Notes under the pieces: model-generated
What the model was told of the DNA's origin: nothing
Database searches by the model: none
Seen by the model: the letters and a program-made list of their open reading frames with translations, nothing else
Source: CAZKBP01 sp964551015
GTDB lineage: Bacteria > Bacteroidota > Bacteroidia > Cytophagales > Microscillaceae
Reading direction: 5' to 3'
DNA length: 64,000 nucleotides
Assembly: GCA_964551015.1 (NCBI GenBank)
Contig: CAZKBP010000002.1
Coordinates: 62,001 to 126,000, forward strand
Shown: positions 34,648 to 44,881 of the stretch, one piece after another
Position numbering within the stretch: position 1 is the first letter of the stretch
Layout of the letters: each line of letters opens with the position of its first letter
Translations under genes and position numbers: made by a program

Positions 34648-35146
34648 AGTAAACAGGTAGCATGTTTTTAATATTTACGAACATAATCAGAATTGTTTGT
34701 TTAGCCTTTGGGTTGGTTGTTTTTTTTCGTTTAGTGAATAAAAAGAAGAGTTTAATCACTATTTTAAAACGATCAAAACTTTTGATTTGGGCTTTGTCAT
34801 CTAAGCCTCACCTGATCAAAATCCGAGCAAATCCTGAACATATGCTCAATGGTCTTATCGATTGGCCAAGAAGGAATGATTTAAGGACTAAATTGTCCCA
34901 ATCCATCCCTAAGATGACTATGCTTATCCTCAGTGAACAGAAAGCTTAGGTTTTGTAGCCGATATGCGCCGAGTTGGCATTAGAATTCAGATAGATGCAT
35001 TAGACATCTGGATTGGTACAATAGCTAGGGTTATGATGATCGGGAGCTACTGGGTATTTATCTAGTAGGTTTCTTGACTCTTAGGCATAGGATTTGCCAC
35101 GTTCTGTTTATATTCTAGACAGAAACCTTAGCCCTAAAAGACAAAT
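34648..35146. other. 499-base gap, doubtful ORF
   Basis: Divergent promoter region between the receiver gene and the membrane protein at 35147. A 95-codon frame (34662-34949) begins with ATG and one hydrophobic stretch but its second half looks random; I do not call it a gene. No hairpin or -7 box is convincing. Confidence 0.4.
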
Positions 35147-35500
35147 ATGGAAAATCAATTGCTGATTGATAAGCAGATTATCATGACGGGGATTATCGCG
35201 GCTACTACCCTCTCCATCTGCGTAGTGATTGGTACGGTGCTCGTTATCAAGTGGAATTCCAAGGTAGATATTGAGCAAGGTGCCAAGGCCATCGCTACCA
35301 TTTATGATAAGCTCAATGTATTAGAAACCATGACGGTACTGACCATCATTGCTTCTTTGCTTCTCTTAGCACTAACCGAAAAGCTAAGTAGCGGAGCCGT
35401 TTCTATCCTCAGTGGAGTAGCGGGTTATGTATTAGGGAGCTTGGCTCGTAAGGAGCGAAAAAAAGAACCAAGCGAAGAGGAAGAAGAACTCAAGGCTTGA
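35147..35500 (+). CDS. Small membrane protein of unknown function
   Basis: 117 residues with TM helices near 14-34 and 62-78 and a hydrophobic Gly/Ser-rich stretch near 82-98 (GAVSILSGVAGYVLGSLA), then a charged cytoplasmic tail (KERKKEPSEEEEELKA). I do not recognise a family. The pattern resembles small holin-like or phage-shock accessory proteins only in size. It converges with the membrane protein gene on the minus strand, ten bases away. Confidence 0.7.
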   Translation: MENQLLIDKQIIMTGIIAATTLSICVVIGTVLVIKWNSKVDIEQGAKAIATIYDKLNVLETMTVLTIIASLLLLALTEKLSSGAVSILSGVAGYVLGSLARKERKKEPSEEEEELKA

Positions 35501-35509
35501 GCCAATTGC

Positions 35510-35956
35510 TTATCTGCGAATGATCCTAATCAGCACAAAATACAAGCCCCACAGAATCAGAGCCACGATCGGAAGTACCAAGACCATCACCGTGTAAATA
35601 CGCCAAACACGGGAGTAAGTCCAGTAGCCATTTCCACCAGAAAAACTAAAGTTCAGGTTTCCCGCCAAAAGTAAGGACACCATGCCCCATGCCAAGCCCA
35701 TGACCAAAGATACTCGAATGGGCAAAATATAAAGAGTCGATAAGCTACTCCGCTTTGGCCTCTGCCAATCCAAGGCAAAATAAAATAAAGCAGGAAAAGC
35801 ACTTAGCCCCGCCCAGGCGATGAAAGTGCCCAAGGGAATATAAGGGTGATTCCATAAAGGATACTCCAACCAACCTGAGCCAGTAATCAATAAGTATCCC
35901 GTGAAAACTACCGTGAACGCCGTGAGAATAAGCCAGAAAGTTCTGGATGCAAACAT
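35510..35956 (-). CDS. Four-TM membrane protein of unknown function
   Basis: 148 residues with four hydrophobic helices (about 7-25, 42-62, 77-98 and 120-143) and a short basic end (IRIIRR). No conserved motif is recognised. The loop after helix 2 carries DWQRPKRSS. It is transcribed from a site just upstream of 35956, alone; the M16 protease gene downstream of it has its own terminator. Confidence 0.7.
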   Translation of the reverse strand: MFASRTFWLILTAFTVVFTGYLLITGSGWLEYPLWNHPYIPLGTFIAWAGLSAFPALFYFALDWQRPKRSSLSTLYILPIRVSLVMGLAWGMVSLLLAGNLNFSFSGGNGYWTYSRVWRIYTVMVLVLPIVALILWGLYFVLIRIIRR

Positions 35957-36122
35957 AATTTTAGTCTTTTAAGCAAAGTTATAAAGAAGTTCTCTTATAA
36001 AAAGGAATGATTTTGCTCAGATTTTGTTGTGAGAGCAGACAGAGGCAGGCATTTTTTGGAGCCTGTCATTTTTTTTGCTTTTCCAAATCTCGGATAAGAA
36101 AGCATTTACCCAAAATTTCATT

Positions 36123-36156
36123 AAAAAAACCAAGCACTCAGATCAAGTGCTTGGTT
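36123..36156 (-). terminator. Terminator of the M16 protease gene
   Basis: A perfect 11-bp stem (AACCAAGCACT / AGTGCTTGGTT, 7-base loop) is followed on the minus strand by TTTTTTAA, about 30 bases after the M16 stop codon. Confidence 0.88.
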
Positions 36157-36183
36157 CCCAAGAAAATTATTTCCCGAAATCAA

Positions 36184-38997
36184 CTACTCCTCTCCTCCAG
36201 ATTCACTACCCGTATCGGCAGGAGCACTCATTTTCTTCTTTTCTTCTTTCATTTTTTCCTCGGCTCCAGCAAAGTCGCCGGCTTTTACGAAGATCATTTT
36301 ATCGAGTTGAATGTGTTTCTTCATGACTGCTTGGATTTCCTCAGGTTTTAGATTTTGGATTTTTTCTTCCAATTCAGCCGTCCAGTCCATCTTTCGGTCT
36401 AGGTAAAGATTTTCTACCAACATACCCGAGAGGGTACCATCCTGAGCACGACGTACGGTTTGAGATTGCAGCCAGCCAGATTTAGCAGCTTCTACCTCGT
36501 CGGCGGTGAAACCTTCGTCTACCACTTTTTTGATTTCTTCGGCAAAAGCGATTTCCAATTTTTTTAGATTTTCGGGAGCATAAATCGCGTAAGCCCCAAA
36601 GGTTCCTACTCTATCCAAGGCATTGGCATTGAAGAAAGAGCCTACCCCGTAGCTAATTCCCTCTTCCTGACGAATACGAGTAGCCAAGCGAGAGTTCAAA
36701 AAGCCTCCTCCCAGCATAAAATTGCCTAAGACTAAGGCCGGATAATCCGGGTCATTCTCACTGACTTCTAGAGGAAGACCCGCCACAAACATTGCGTTAG
36801 CTTTATCGGGAGTTTCAATTTTCTTATCTACTGGCTTGGGTGGCGTGTACTTGGCTTTCCAACGCTCGTATTTGACAGGGCTTTTCCAATCACCAAACAA
36901 TTCTTTGGCGAGTGGTTTGATTTCACTTTCTTCAAAATCTCCCACCACGCTCAGGTAAGCCTCAGAAGCTCCATAGAAATCTTGATAAAATGCTTTAACC
37001 TCTTCAAGCTTGACGCTCTCAATCGCTTCGATTTGCTCATCAAAATTCTTGACATAGCGAGGGTCTTCCTTCGGGTAGGGAGACATCGTGCGTTGCATTT
37101 CTACAAAAGCAATAGCCTGCGGCTGTTGGCGTTGCCCCTCGATGGCTGCTAGGCGTTCTTGCTTCAATTTTTCAAGCTCCTCTTCTGGGAAAACCGGGCC
37201 TTTCAGGACTTTCGCCAAGAGCGTGAGTACCTTGTCCAGATTTTCTTTGACCGTTTCTACTCGAGCAGAAGCCTGATTTCCACTACCATTGATAAAGACC
37301 TGTGCTTTGAGTTGATCAAAAGCATCTTTGATCTCCTGACGGCTCATTTCGGAGGTTCCTTTATCCAACATACTACCCGTGAAATCAGAAATGGTTGCTT
37401 TATTTTTCATGCCTTCTAGCGTACCATAGCGGAGTTGTAGATTAACAGTAACCTTCTCGCCACGCGTCTTTTTGGGGAGGAAGGCCATTTCCATCCCATT
37501 GCTTGCTTTATCATAGTCGACACGGCTCTCGATGTTTTTAGGACTGGGATCAAAGCTTTCACCCTGTGCTACGGCATCTCCACCCGTGTAGCCCGCTAGC
37601 ATCTGCTCGATGTCAGGCACATCAGGAATCTCGGTACGGTCAGGATTTTCGGTGGGTAGGAACATGCCCACAGTACGATTGGAAGTTTTGAGGTAATGCT
37701 CAGCTACGCGTTTCACTTCGGCAGGTGTGACTTGCTTGAGGCGATCTCGATGCAAGAAAAACAAACGCCAATCTCCCATGGCAATCCATTCGCTCATGGT
37801 GAGACCGATGCGATCTGAAGAATTCAGACTGAGCTCGATATTTTTCAGGAGTTTGGTTTTAGCTCTTTCTACTTCTTCCTCAGTTGGAGGATTTTTAGCC
37901 AAGCCCTCGATGGTTTCGATCATGATGTCTTTGACTTCCTCTTGATCGTTTTCCTTGCGAACTTCGGCCATAAAGAGTGCTGCGCCTGGCTCACGCATTT
38001 GCATCATGAAGCTAAAACTATTACTTGCCTTTTTAGTATCAATCAGGGCTTTGTAGAGTCGCCCCGATGGCTCATCTGTCAGAATTTCGTTCATAACCTC
38101 GAGTGCGGGAAAATCAGGATGCGAACCAGGCGCCACGTGATAGGCAGCTCCTACCCACTTCACATCGCCCACGCGACGTACATTGACCACCCGTTCTCCA
38201 TCTTGAGTGGGGTCTTTGGTATAAAATTGAGGCAATTCACGCTCGGGCTTAGGAATTTTGCCAAAATATTGATTGACCAAGGCCAAAGTTTTCTCTTCAT
38301 CAAAATTCCCAGCAATCGTCAATACGGCATTATCAGGCTGATAATAGCGACGATAAAAGGCTTGTAAACGATCTATAGGCACATTCTCGATATCGGAGCG
38401 CGCTCCGATGGTTGATTTACCGTAATTATGCCATTCAAAAGCGGTGGCCATGATGCGTTGCCAAAGCACTCGGGAAGGGCTATTTTCGCCACTCTCGAAT
38501 TCGTTGCGTACCACGGTCATTTCGCTCTCGAGATCATCCTTGGAGATAAAAGAATTGACCATCCGGTCAGATTCTAAGTCTAAGGCCCATTTCAGATTTT
38601 CTTCGGTTGCTTTGAAAGTTTCAAAGTAATTCGTGCGATCTAGCCAAGTCGTTCCGTTCGGTTGCGCTCCGTGCTCAGTCAGTTCCTGAGGGATATTTTT
38701 GTGATTTGGCGTCCCCTTGAATACTAAATGCTCTAGCAAGTGAGCCATTCCGGTTTCCCCGTAATTCTCGTGCTTTGACCCTACTTTGTAGGTAACATTC
38801 ACGGTAATGGTTTGCTTAGAAGGATCAGGAAAAAGTAGAACTTCCAAGCCGTTATCTAGTTGGTACTCAGTAATTCCCTCTACGGTAGTGATTTTTTTCG
38901 GAGGTTTTAACTTGGTGTCGTTTTGGCCCTGTGCCAAGACGGGAAGGCTAAGGACGAAGACCAAAAGCCACCCACTTAGTGTGAGATGTTTTTTCAT
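36184..38997 (-). CDS. Exported M16-family zinc protease, two fused halves
   Basis: 937 residues from ATG 38997 (MKKHLTLSGWLLV); an ATG 63 bases upstream gives a poorer signal peptide. The signal ends near LAQGQ. The first M16 unit carries the inverted zinc motif HLLEH (His86, Glu89, His90) and a downstream glutamate region (ESEMTVVRNEFES). The second unit (about 480-920) lacks the motif, as in pitrilysin-type proteases. It ends with an acidic tail. A periplasmic role in peptide turnover or outer-membrane protein clearance is likely from family knowledge. It is a single-gene unit closed by a strong terminator. Confidence 0.93.
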   Translation of the reverse strand: MKKHLTLSGWLLVFVLSLPVLAQGQNDTKLKPPKKITTVEGITEYQLDNGLEVLLFPDPSKQTITVNVTYKVGSKHENYGETGMAHLLEHLVFKGTPNHKNIPQELTEHGAQPNGTTWLDRTNYFETFKATEENLKWALDLESDRMVNSFISKDDLESEMTVVRNEFESGENSPSRVLWQRIMATAFEWHNYGKSTIGARSDIENVPIDRLQAFYRRYYQPDNAVLTIAGNFDEEKTLALVNQYFGKIPKPERELPQFYTKDPTQDGERVVNVRRVGDVKWVGAAYHVAPGSHPDFPALEVMNEILTDEPSGRLYKALIDTKKASNSFSFMMQMREPGAALFMAEVRKENDQEEVKDIMIETIEGLAKNPPTEEEVERAKTKLLKNIELSLNSSDRIGLTMSEWIAMGDWRLFFLHRDRLKQVTPAEVKRVAEHYLKTSNRTVGMFLPTENPDRTEIPDVPDIEQMLAGYTGGDAVAQGESFDPSPKNIESRVDYDKASNGMEMAFLPKKTRGEKVTVNLQLRYGTLEGMKNKATISDFTGSMLDKGTSEMSRQEIKDAFDQLKAQVFINGSGNQASARVETVKENLDKVLTLLAKVLKGPVFPEEELEKLKQERLAAIEGQRQQPQAIAFVEMQRTMSPYPKEDPRYVKNFDEQIEAIESVKLEEVKAFYQDFYGASEAYLSVVGDFEESEIKPLAKELFGDWKSPVKYERWKAKYTPPKPVDKKIETPDKANAMFVAGLPLEVSENDPDYPALVLGNFMLGGGFLNSRLATRIRQEEGISYGVGSFFNANALDRVGTFGAYAIYAPENLKKLEIAFAEEIKKVVDEGFTADEVEAAKSGWLQSQTVRRAQDGTLSGMLVENLYLDRKMDWTAELEEKIQNLKPEEIQAVMKKHIQLDKMIFVKAGDFAGAEEKMKEEKKKMSAPADTGSESGGEE

Positions 38998-39117
38998 GAC
39001 TATTAAATTTTTGGTTAAAGATGAGTTGGTAACATTCACAATATAAGAAGAAATGTCCAACTTTTAAAGCAGATTTTTTCTTATGCCTGATTTTTTAGGT
39101 TTTTACTCTCGACTTTT

Positions 39118-39588
39118 TCATGTTTTTAGCGTGTGCAAGAACTTTCGGGTCAGTTCTTCGCAGGCGGCTTTTAGAATTCCTCCTTCCACCTCAGGTGTTT
39201 CCCCCCATTGAGGTACTTGCGCTGTTTTCAACACATCAAAGCGAGAAGTATGACCGCCAATATGCTCCACGGCACTTCCATAAATAATCCTTGGGATTTG
39301 ATGATGCCGAATCAGGTAAGAGCACATCAGACAAGGTTCGTGCGTTGTGTACATTGTAGCTTGGCTTAGTTTATCACGATGATTTTGAGCCAAGGCGTCT
39401 CTTACCGCTAAAATTTCAGCGTGATTGGTGATATCACCCGTAGATTTTCCTGACTCGATGCCTTCACCAATCACCTCTCCTTCCCATACGAGTATGGCTC
39501 CCACGGGAGGATTGCCTCTCTCGAGGGCGATTTGTCCTAGCCTCAGGCACTTTCTCATGAATTGCTCTTTTTCGGAAATTTCTTTCAT
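39118..39588 (-). CDS. Nucleoside/cytidine deaminase-family protein
   Basis: 156 residues of the CDA/TadA fold. Zinc ligands and the catalytic Glu are visible: HAE (His56-Ala57-Glu58) and PCLMC (Cys86 and Cys89). PVGAIL and the HEPC arrangement resemble guanine deaminase (GuaD-like) and tRNA adenosine deaminase; length and the C-terminal EELTRKFL favour a nucleobase deaminase rather than tRNA TadA, but sequence alone does not settle this. It has its own upstream region. Confidence 0.85.
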   Translation of the reverse strand: MKEISEKEQFMRKCLRLGQIALERGNPPVGAILVWEGEVIGEGIESGKSTGDITNHAEILAVRDALAQNHRDKLSQATMYTTHEPCLMCSYLIRHHQIPRIIYGSAVEHIGGHTSRFDVLKTAQVPQWGETPEVEGGILKAACEELTRKFLHTLKT

Positions 39589-40006
39589 ATTTTTTGTAAA
39601 TACATTATTGACAGAATTACCCCATAATTCTACGGAAATATTTTTTTGTAAAAGCTTATGTGATGTAAATTGATGCCTTATGTATTTGCTTCTAGCCCTT
39701 AATTTTTTGATACGCCACCGATAAAGAAGGAAAAAAAATAGATAAGAGTCGTAAAATCTTCGGTGCAGTTATTGCTACTGATTTGTTGGTAGTTTAAAAT
39801 TCTTTTCTGCTTGATATCAACCCTCATCAGCAGAAGCTTGCAAAGATTTACATATTTCTTGTTCTGTTTTAGGAAAACCTACTTTTGATACAGTCAAAAA
39901 TAAGCTTAGCTCAACTCTTTGGGTATATTTTCGTAGATGCTAGAGGCTTTAAAGATAAATATACGCATAAACCAATTCAAAAAATACATTAGATTTCGTG
40001 ATAGCT
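39589..40006. other. 418-base AT-rich gap
   Basis: No gene or hairpin recognised. It separates the minus-strand deaminase from the plus-strand small ORF at 40007 and must hold both promoters; no exact TAnnTTTG was found for the plus strand. Confidence 0.35.
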
Positions 40007-40171
40007 ATGAAAAAGACTTCTTCGTCATCCGAAAAAAAACTGGTCTCCGCCATTAAGGACGTAGATAAAAGAATGAAGAATGCCAATAGTCCTGAAGAGC
40101 ATGTTCAACTAGAAAAAGAAATGGCCGAACTCATGCACAAGTTGCTACAGCAGATGCGCAAAGGCAAGTAA
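40007..40171 (+). CDS. 54-residue Lys-rich helical protein
   Basis: An ATG-to-TAA frame of 54 codons that is too short for standard gene finding. The protein starts MKKTSSSSEKKLVSAI, then DVDKRMKNANSPEEHVQLE and a Met-rich amphipathic helix (EMAELMHKLLQQMRKGK). It is basic, with no signal or TM. The word D[KR].MKNA also occurs in the 54-residue protein at 33269-33433 (FDRVMKNAD), a faint hint of relationship. Codon choice looks like that of neighbouring genes. Function unknown. Confidence 0.5.
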   Translation: MKKTSSSSEKKLVSAIKDVDKRMKNANSPEEHVQLEKEMAELMHKLLQQMRKGK

Positions 40172-40504
40172 GACTCGTTTTGCTCAGGCTTTTCTTCATC
40201 TACTACTCCTCTCTTAGCCTTTCTATTGTACACTTCTTATCATTTTTACTCACACTACTCGAGGCTTTTTTCTGAGCAAAGAGACTCGGTGGAGTGGCTC
40301 ATGTTATCTGTAGATTAATATTTTGTAAATCGCTGGTAGTGTGCTGGATAAAATGTAAATTTTTCCCACAAAAGGCACGTTCGTGCGTTCTATATTTAGA
40401 ACTGTCTAAATCTGGTTATGACTAGAAATTTTCCTCGATTTAGATAGCACGTCCCTATTTTATGGACTTACCGATACAAAACCCTTTTCTTTTACCAAGA
40501 TATT
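40172..40504. other. 333-base gap before the T9SS cargo gene
   Basis: AT-rich, no gene seen. It probably holds the promoter of the large cargo gene, but no exact -7/-33 pair was recognised. Confidence 0.35.
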
Positions 40505-43500
40505 ATGAAACACTTTTACGCTTTTGCTCAAAAAATCACATTTTGCCTTGCTTACTTACATCTCATTTATCAGCCCTCCGTGCAAGCACAGCTTTCTATT
40601 GATGATGTAAATAGTGTATTTACCATTGATTTTGATAATAATCTCAACGGCGTCAACAACGGCCCCTTTGCCGCCACGGGTTTTGAACCCGCGCCTGCAA
40701 TTGGACAGTTAGACTCGGATGCCTGGGCTTTTACAGGCTTTGACGATGGCGATCTTACTTTTGGTGGAAGCACCCTAGGCATTAATGATGCCCAACGAGG
40801 AAGCAGTACCGGAGGTGAAATCACCGGAGGGATTTATGCCTTCGACATTGGCGGAGGAAACCTGAGCTTAGGCGTACAACCTACTGAAGATGGTTGGACT
40901 CCGGGCTCCATGACCCTCCGCCTCCAAAATAACAGTGGAGAAACCATCAAAGGGCTACAAATCAGTTATCAAATCTACCAATTCAATGACGAAGCTCGCT
41001 CCACGAGTCTGAACTTTTCTCATTCATCCGACGACCTCAACTACACCCCCGAACCCAGCCTAGATTTTGCCACTACCGAGGCAGCCATTGTACCCATGGC
41101 CATCTGGATACAGACGCAACGCAATCTAGCCATTAGTGGCCTCGATATCGCTCCTGGTGATTTCTATTACCTGCGTTGGGAAAGCAACGATGCCGCCGGA
41201 ACCATGGGAGGAAGAGATGAAATCGCGCTAGACAACATTGGCGTACAAGTCCTCTCTTCCATCGCTTTCCAAACTGGAGATTGGCGCCCACAAAATCCCA
41301 ACGTAGGCTTCGACGATGCCAACGCTTGGGAAAGCTTCGATGGAACCGCTTGGGTTCCCGAAGTCAATGCACTGGAAGGCACTACTCCCGTGCCTGACCG
41401 CGTGATTATTGACCAAACTGGTATTGCCGCTGGTAATTCTGATGTCAATCAATATGACAACATTTTCATCACCGCCGGAGGGAGCCTCACTGTAGATGCC
41501 ACGGTTGCCAATGAAACCGCTCTCACGGGCTTATCGGATTTTATCTCCGCTACCAATCAATTGGAAGTACAAAGTAATGCCCAACTCATTATCCAAGGAG
41601 ATATACGCTTGGCTGGCAGTGCTCAGCTCATTGTCAGAGCAGGCGGAACGATTGTGCTAGACCGTGCGCTCATTGATAATGAGCACCCTATTTGGAATGG
41701 AATGGAAAATTTTGAGGCAGAATCTACTTTTGAAGTGAGAGATTGGGACTTCTCAGAAAGCCCTGGTCAGCGAAGTATTATCAATGCTACGCCTCAGATC
41801 AGCAATAATGCTAATGGTTATAAATTCGGAAATTTAGTCATTAATAGTGCAATTGGAGATGATTTTACTTTGGTCAGTGGGCCACAGGGAGATGCTGTAA
41901 ATCCTTTTTTGCTTTGTGAAAATGATCTGGAAGTGAACAGCCAAACGGGTACCAATCAGGTTAATATTACTTTTGCTACCGCGCCCTCTTTTTTCGAAAT
42001 CAATGGTTCTATCATTATCAATGAAGGGCTGTTTAACTTCGTAAATAGTACCGCTACCCTCACGCACACCTTAAATGTCAAAGGTGATATCATTGTCAAT
42101 AACGAAATAGGTACAACTTTCCCGCCCATTGTCTCTCTCTCTGGCTCTGTAAATGTAGAACCCATCATTAACTTAGAGGGAAGATTGGTCGTCGCTGATA
42201 TGACTACTTTCAACTCCGCCGATAACGACGGAGCCATCAACTTTGTAGGAATGGCGACCCAAAATATCAACGTGGTGCCCGCTTTGCGTAACATCAATCT
42301 GATTATCAAAAGCGGATCTTTTGCCCGCTTAATTGGTCAAGACTTGGAATTTGATCAAGACTGTCGCTTCACCGTAGAAACAGGAGCTACCTTAGACTTT
42401 GGCACCAACGGCACCACTGGACTTAACATCATAGAACTTAATACAGGCAATGCTTTTCAATCCGAACAAGGAAGCACGCTCATGATTACCAATCAGCAAG
42501 GTATTAACAGGGTTCCCTCTGGAAACATCGGTAATGTTCAGGTAACCACTCGGACTTACGCCCCAATTGCTATTTTTCATTACACGGGAAGAAATGCTAC
42601 CCAAAGCACGGGTACAGCTTTGAGTACCATCTCTAACGGGAAAATCGTGATCGTAGAATTGGGCTCCTCTACTGGAATACTCACGCTCAGCGATGGCATT
42701 GGTATTAGCAACGGACCCGACCTTGACCCCAACGGAGGCCGCTTAGAAATTCGTAGCGGAATACTTCGAACGACCGAAACCGAAACGATCATTGGTTCGG
42801 GCAACTTAGTCATGACCGGAGGTGAATATCAGATTGGTTCTACGGGAAATCCTCTCCTCCCTCGTTTAACTGGCTCTTTCTTACTTACTGGAGGCGTCAT
42901 TCACTTGAATGGAAACGGAGATCAAGTGCTGAAAGGAGCACGAGATTATTTTAGCCTGACCTTTTCTGGGAGCGGTACTAAAACCACTTCCTCAGCACTA
43001 ACGGATATTGACGGGGTAGTTACGATCACAGAAGAAGCCGTGCTAGACGTGGGAAATAGCACCTTTTCTGGGAGTGCTAATTTGGTTATGACAGGAGATG
43101 TAGCAGTGCCTGGGCCTGCTTTTCGTATGCGCAAATTAAACACAACCCTACCAGAGCTTTCAGGCACTTACACACTGGATGACGGTGCCATTGAGCTGTA
43201 CGATACTGATTTTGACCAGACCCATTCGCTTCGGGGAGGCATTACTTACCATGATGTTTTTATCAATGCGATGGCCGCTAATCAAGAACCCGAAGAAGCA
43301 AATGTAGTGGTCGGTGCCAGTTTTGATATCAATGGCACCCTTAACGTGGTAAGCCCTGCCACCTTCCAAGTAAGTAACCGTACCATTGAGGACGGTGGCT
43401 CAGGCACCAGTGCCTTTAACCTTCAGGCCGGAGCTGGACTTAAATATGGCTCTGCCGAAGGAATCAATTTGACTGGTAATACGGGTAATATCCAAACGGT

Positions 43501-44740
43501 GAGTCGCACTTTTAACAGTGCTGCCGATTACTACCTCATCGGTGGGGTAAATCAAGTTACAGGTGATGGGATTCCTGATGTGATTCGGAATCTTTTTGTA
43601 GATAAATCTGCCCCTGACTCACCCGTGCAGATGAGCAAAGATATTAGTGTAAGCAGTACAGTACAAGTGCGCCAAGGCGATCTAGACCTGAATGGGCAAA
43701 ATATCACCCTGCTCGCTCCCGCTACCCTCTCCGAAGACCGAGCCAACAATCACTTGGTTCTAGACAACTCTACTCCCACGGGCGGGCCCGGGCAGATTCT
43801 AATGGATGCCGCTTATAACATCACGGTTCCCATGGATGGCACACTTACCGATATCGCTGGCTTAGGTGTAGAACTGACCAACACGGGGGGTGCTGACTTT
43901 ACGGTTAATGTCAGTCGTCAGCACCAGCAAATCGAGGTAGAAACAGGGAATTTCAGCATTCTAAAATCTTATACCATTGAAGAGGCAGGCGGATTTACCC
44001 AGACCGATATGAACTTCTTCTATGCTGATGACGAATTAAACGGCCTTGACCCCAGTGGGCTAGCACTTTACCGAAACACAGGTACGCCGGACGTTTGGGA
44101 AGAACAAACGGGCTCGGATAATAGTACGCCCAACTTAGTATCACTGGCTGGGATCACCGAACTTTCGGACTGGACCCTAGCGACTAGCTCTAGCTCCTTA
44201 CCCATTCAATTATTGAGTTTTCAGGCCAAGGCTATCAGCGAAAGCCAAGCACTGCTCGAGTGGCAGACTATCTCCGAAACCAATAATCAAGGTTTTGAAA
44301 TTGAGAAAAGTATGGATGGGGTCAACTTTGATAAAATTGCTTTTGTGGATGGTGCTGGCACGCATCGTGGCCTAAAAGAATATGCTTTTGTAGATCAAGT
44401 TTTTTTAGAATCTGCTTATTATCGCCTCAAACAAATTGATTTTGATGGACAATTTGCTTACAGTCCCATTGCCTATGTAGATCAAACCCAAACGGTTCCT
44501 TTCCGTGTTTATCCCAACCCTGTGGCAGAGCGCGTGGTGGTACAGAGCGGAGCTACCGGTCAAAATTTGACGCTGAGTCTCACGGATCTGCAAGGCAAAG
44601 TGCTATGGGAGCTAGCAGGTGAGGTCAAGGACTTAGAGCAGGGCTTCAATCAACAATTGCCCTATCTCAAAAGAGGGCAGTATATTTTGCGCTTTTACGA
44701 TGGATTCAAGATGCATCAGGGGCAAATTATCAAGCAATAA
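40505..44740 (+). CDS. Giant secreted beta-rich protein with T9SS sorting domain
   Basis: 1411 residues. A signal peptide (MKHFYAFAQKITFCLAYLH..., cleaved near VQAQ) sends it through Sec. The long central part (about 100-1200) is a Gly/Asn/Thr-rich beta region with recurring short units such as LNVKGDIIVNN, GSGNLVMTGG and VTITEEAVLDVG, suggesting a right-handed parallel beta helix. Near residues 1235-1340 follows the Bacteroidota LPIQLLSFQAK...LLEWQT segment with a fibronectin-like fold. The last 80 residues form a type A C-terminal domain beginning FRVYPNP, with LTDLQGKV and RGQYILRF, the signal for type IX secretion. It is likely an adhesin or surface-layer protein. A strong terminator follows. 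Confidence 0.9.
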   Translation: MKHFYAFAQKITFCLAYLHLIYQPSVQAQLSIDDVNSVFTIDFDNNLNGVNNGPFAATGFEPAPAIGQLDSDAWAFTGFDDGDLTFGGSTLGINDAQRGSSTGGEITGGIYAFDIGGGNLSLGVQPTEDGWTPGSMTLRLQNNSGETIKGLQISYQIYQFNDEARSTSLNFSHSSDDLNYTPEPSLDFATTEAAIVPMAIWIQTQRNLAISGLDIAPGDFYYLRWESNDAAGTMGGRDEIALDNIGVQVLSSIAFQTGDWRPQNPNVGFDDANAWESFDGTAWVPEVNALEGTTPVPDRVIIDQTGIAAGNSDVNQYDNIFITAGGSLTVDATVANETALTGLSDFISATNQLEVQSNAQLIIQGDIRLAGSAQLIVRAGGTIVLDRALIDNEHPIWNGMENFEAESTFEVRDWDFSESPGQRSIINATPQISNNANGYKFGNLVINSAIGDDFTLVSGPQGDAVNPFLLCENDLEVNSQTGTNQVNITFATAPSFFEINGSIIINEGLFNFVNSTATLTHTLNVKGDIIVNNEIGTTFPPIVSLSGSVNVEPIINLEGRLVVADMTTFNSADNDGAINFVGMATQNINVVPALRNINLIIKSGSFARLIGQDLEFDQDCRFTVETGATLDFGTNGTTGLNIIELNTGNAFQSEQGSTLMITNQQGINRVPSGNIGNVQVTTRTYAPIAIFHYTGRNATQSTGTALSTISNGKIVIVELGSSTGILTLSDGIGISNGPDLDPNGGRLEIRSGILRTTETETIIGSGNLVMTGGEYQIGSTGNPLLPRLTGSFLLTGGVIHLNGNGDQVLKGARDYFSLTFSGSGTKTTSSALTDIDGVVTITEEAVLDVGNSTFSGSANLVMTGDVAVPGPAFRMRKLNTTLPELSGTYTLDDGAIELYDTDFDQTHSLRGGITYHDVFINAMAANQEPEEANVVVGASFDINGTLNVVSPATFQVSNRTIEDGGSGTSAFNLQAGAGLKYGSAEGINLTGNTGNIQTVSRTFNSAADYYLIGGVNQVTGDGIPDVIRNLFVDKSAPDSPVQMSKDISVSSTVQVRQGDLDLNGQNITLLAPATLSEDRANNHLVLDNSTPTGGPGQILMDAAYNITVPMDGTLTDIAGLGVELTNTGGADFTVNVSRQHQQIEVETGNFSILKSYTIEEAGGFTQTDMNFFYADDELNGLDPSGLALYRNTGTPDVWEEQTGSDNSTPNLVSLAGITELSDWTLATSSSSLPIQLLSFQAKAISESQALLEWQTISETNNQGFEIEKSMDGVNFDKIAFVDGAGTHRGLKEYAFVDQVFLESAYYRLKQIDFDGQFAYSPIAYVDQTQTVPFRVYPNPVAERVVVQSGATGQNLTLSLTDLQGKVLWELAGEVKDLEQGFNQQLPYLKRGQYILRFYDGFKMHQGQIIKQ

Positions 44741-44784
44741 ACGATTTTGGTAAATTCTCCATCCCTGACTTTGAAATTGAGAGT

Positions 44785-44824
44785 GGTTCCGAACCGCCGC
44801 TGGGTGGTTTGGAACCTCTTTTTT
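44785..44824 (+). terminator. Terminator of the T9SS cargo gene
   Basis: GGTTCCGAACC and GGTTTGGAACC pair over 11 positions (one G-U) around a 10-base loop, followed by TCTTTTTT on the plus strand. Confidence 0.82.
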
Positions 44825-44881
44825 GTGATGTGTGCGCTCCCAATCATGGAGTTGGTGTGAATAAAGAAAGGACTTGCAACC

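Noticed and set aside
34662..34949. 95-codon frame with one hydrophobic stretch
   Set aside because: No family match, atypical composition in the second half and no promoter; treated as gap.
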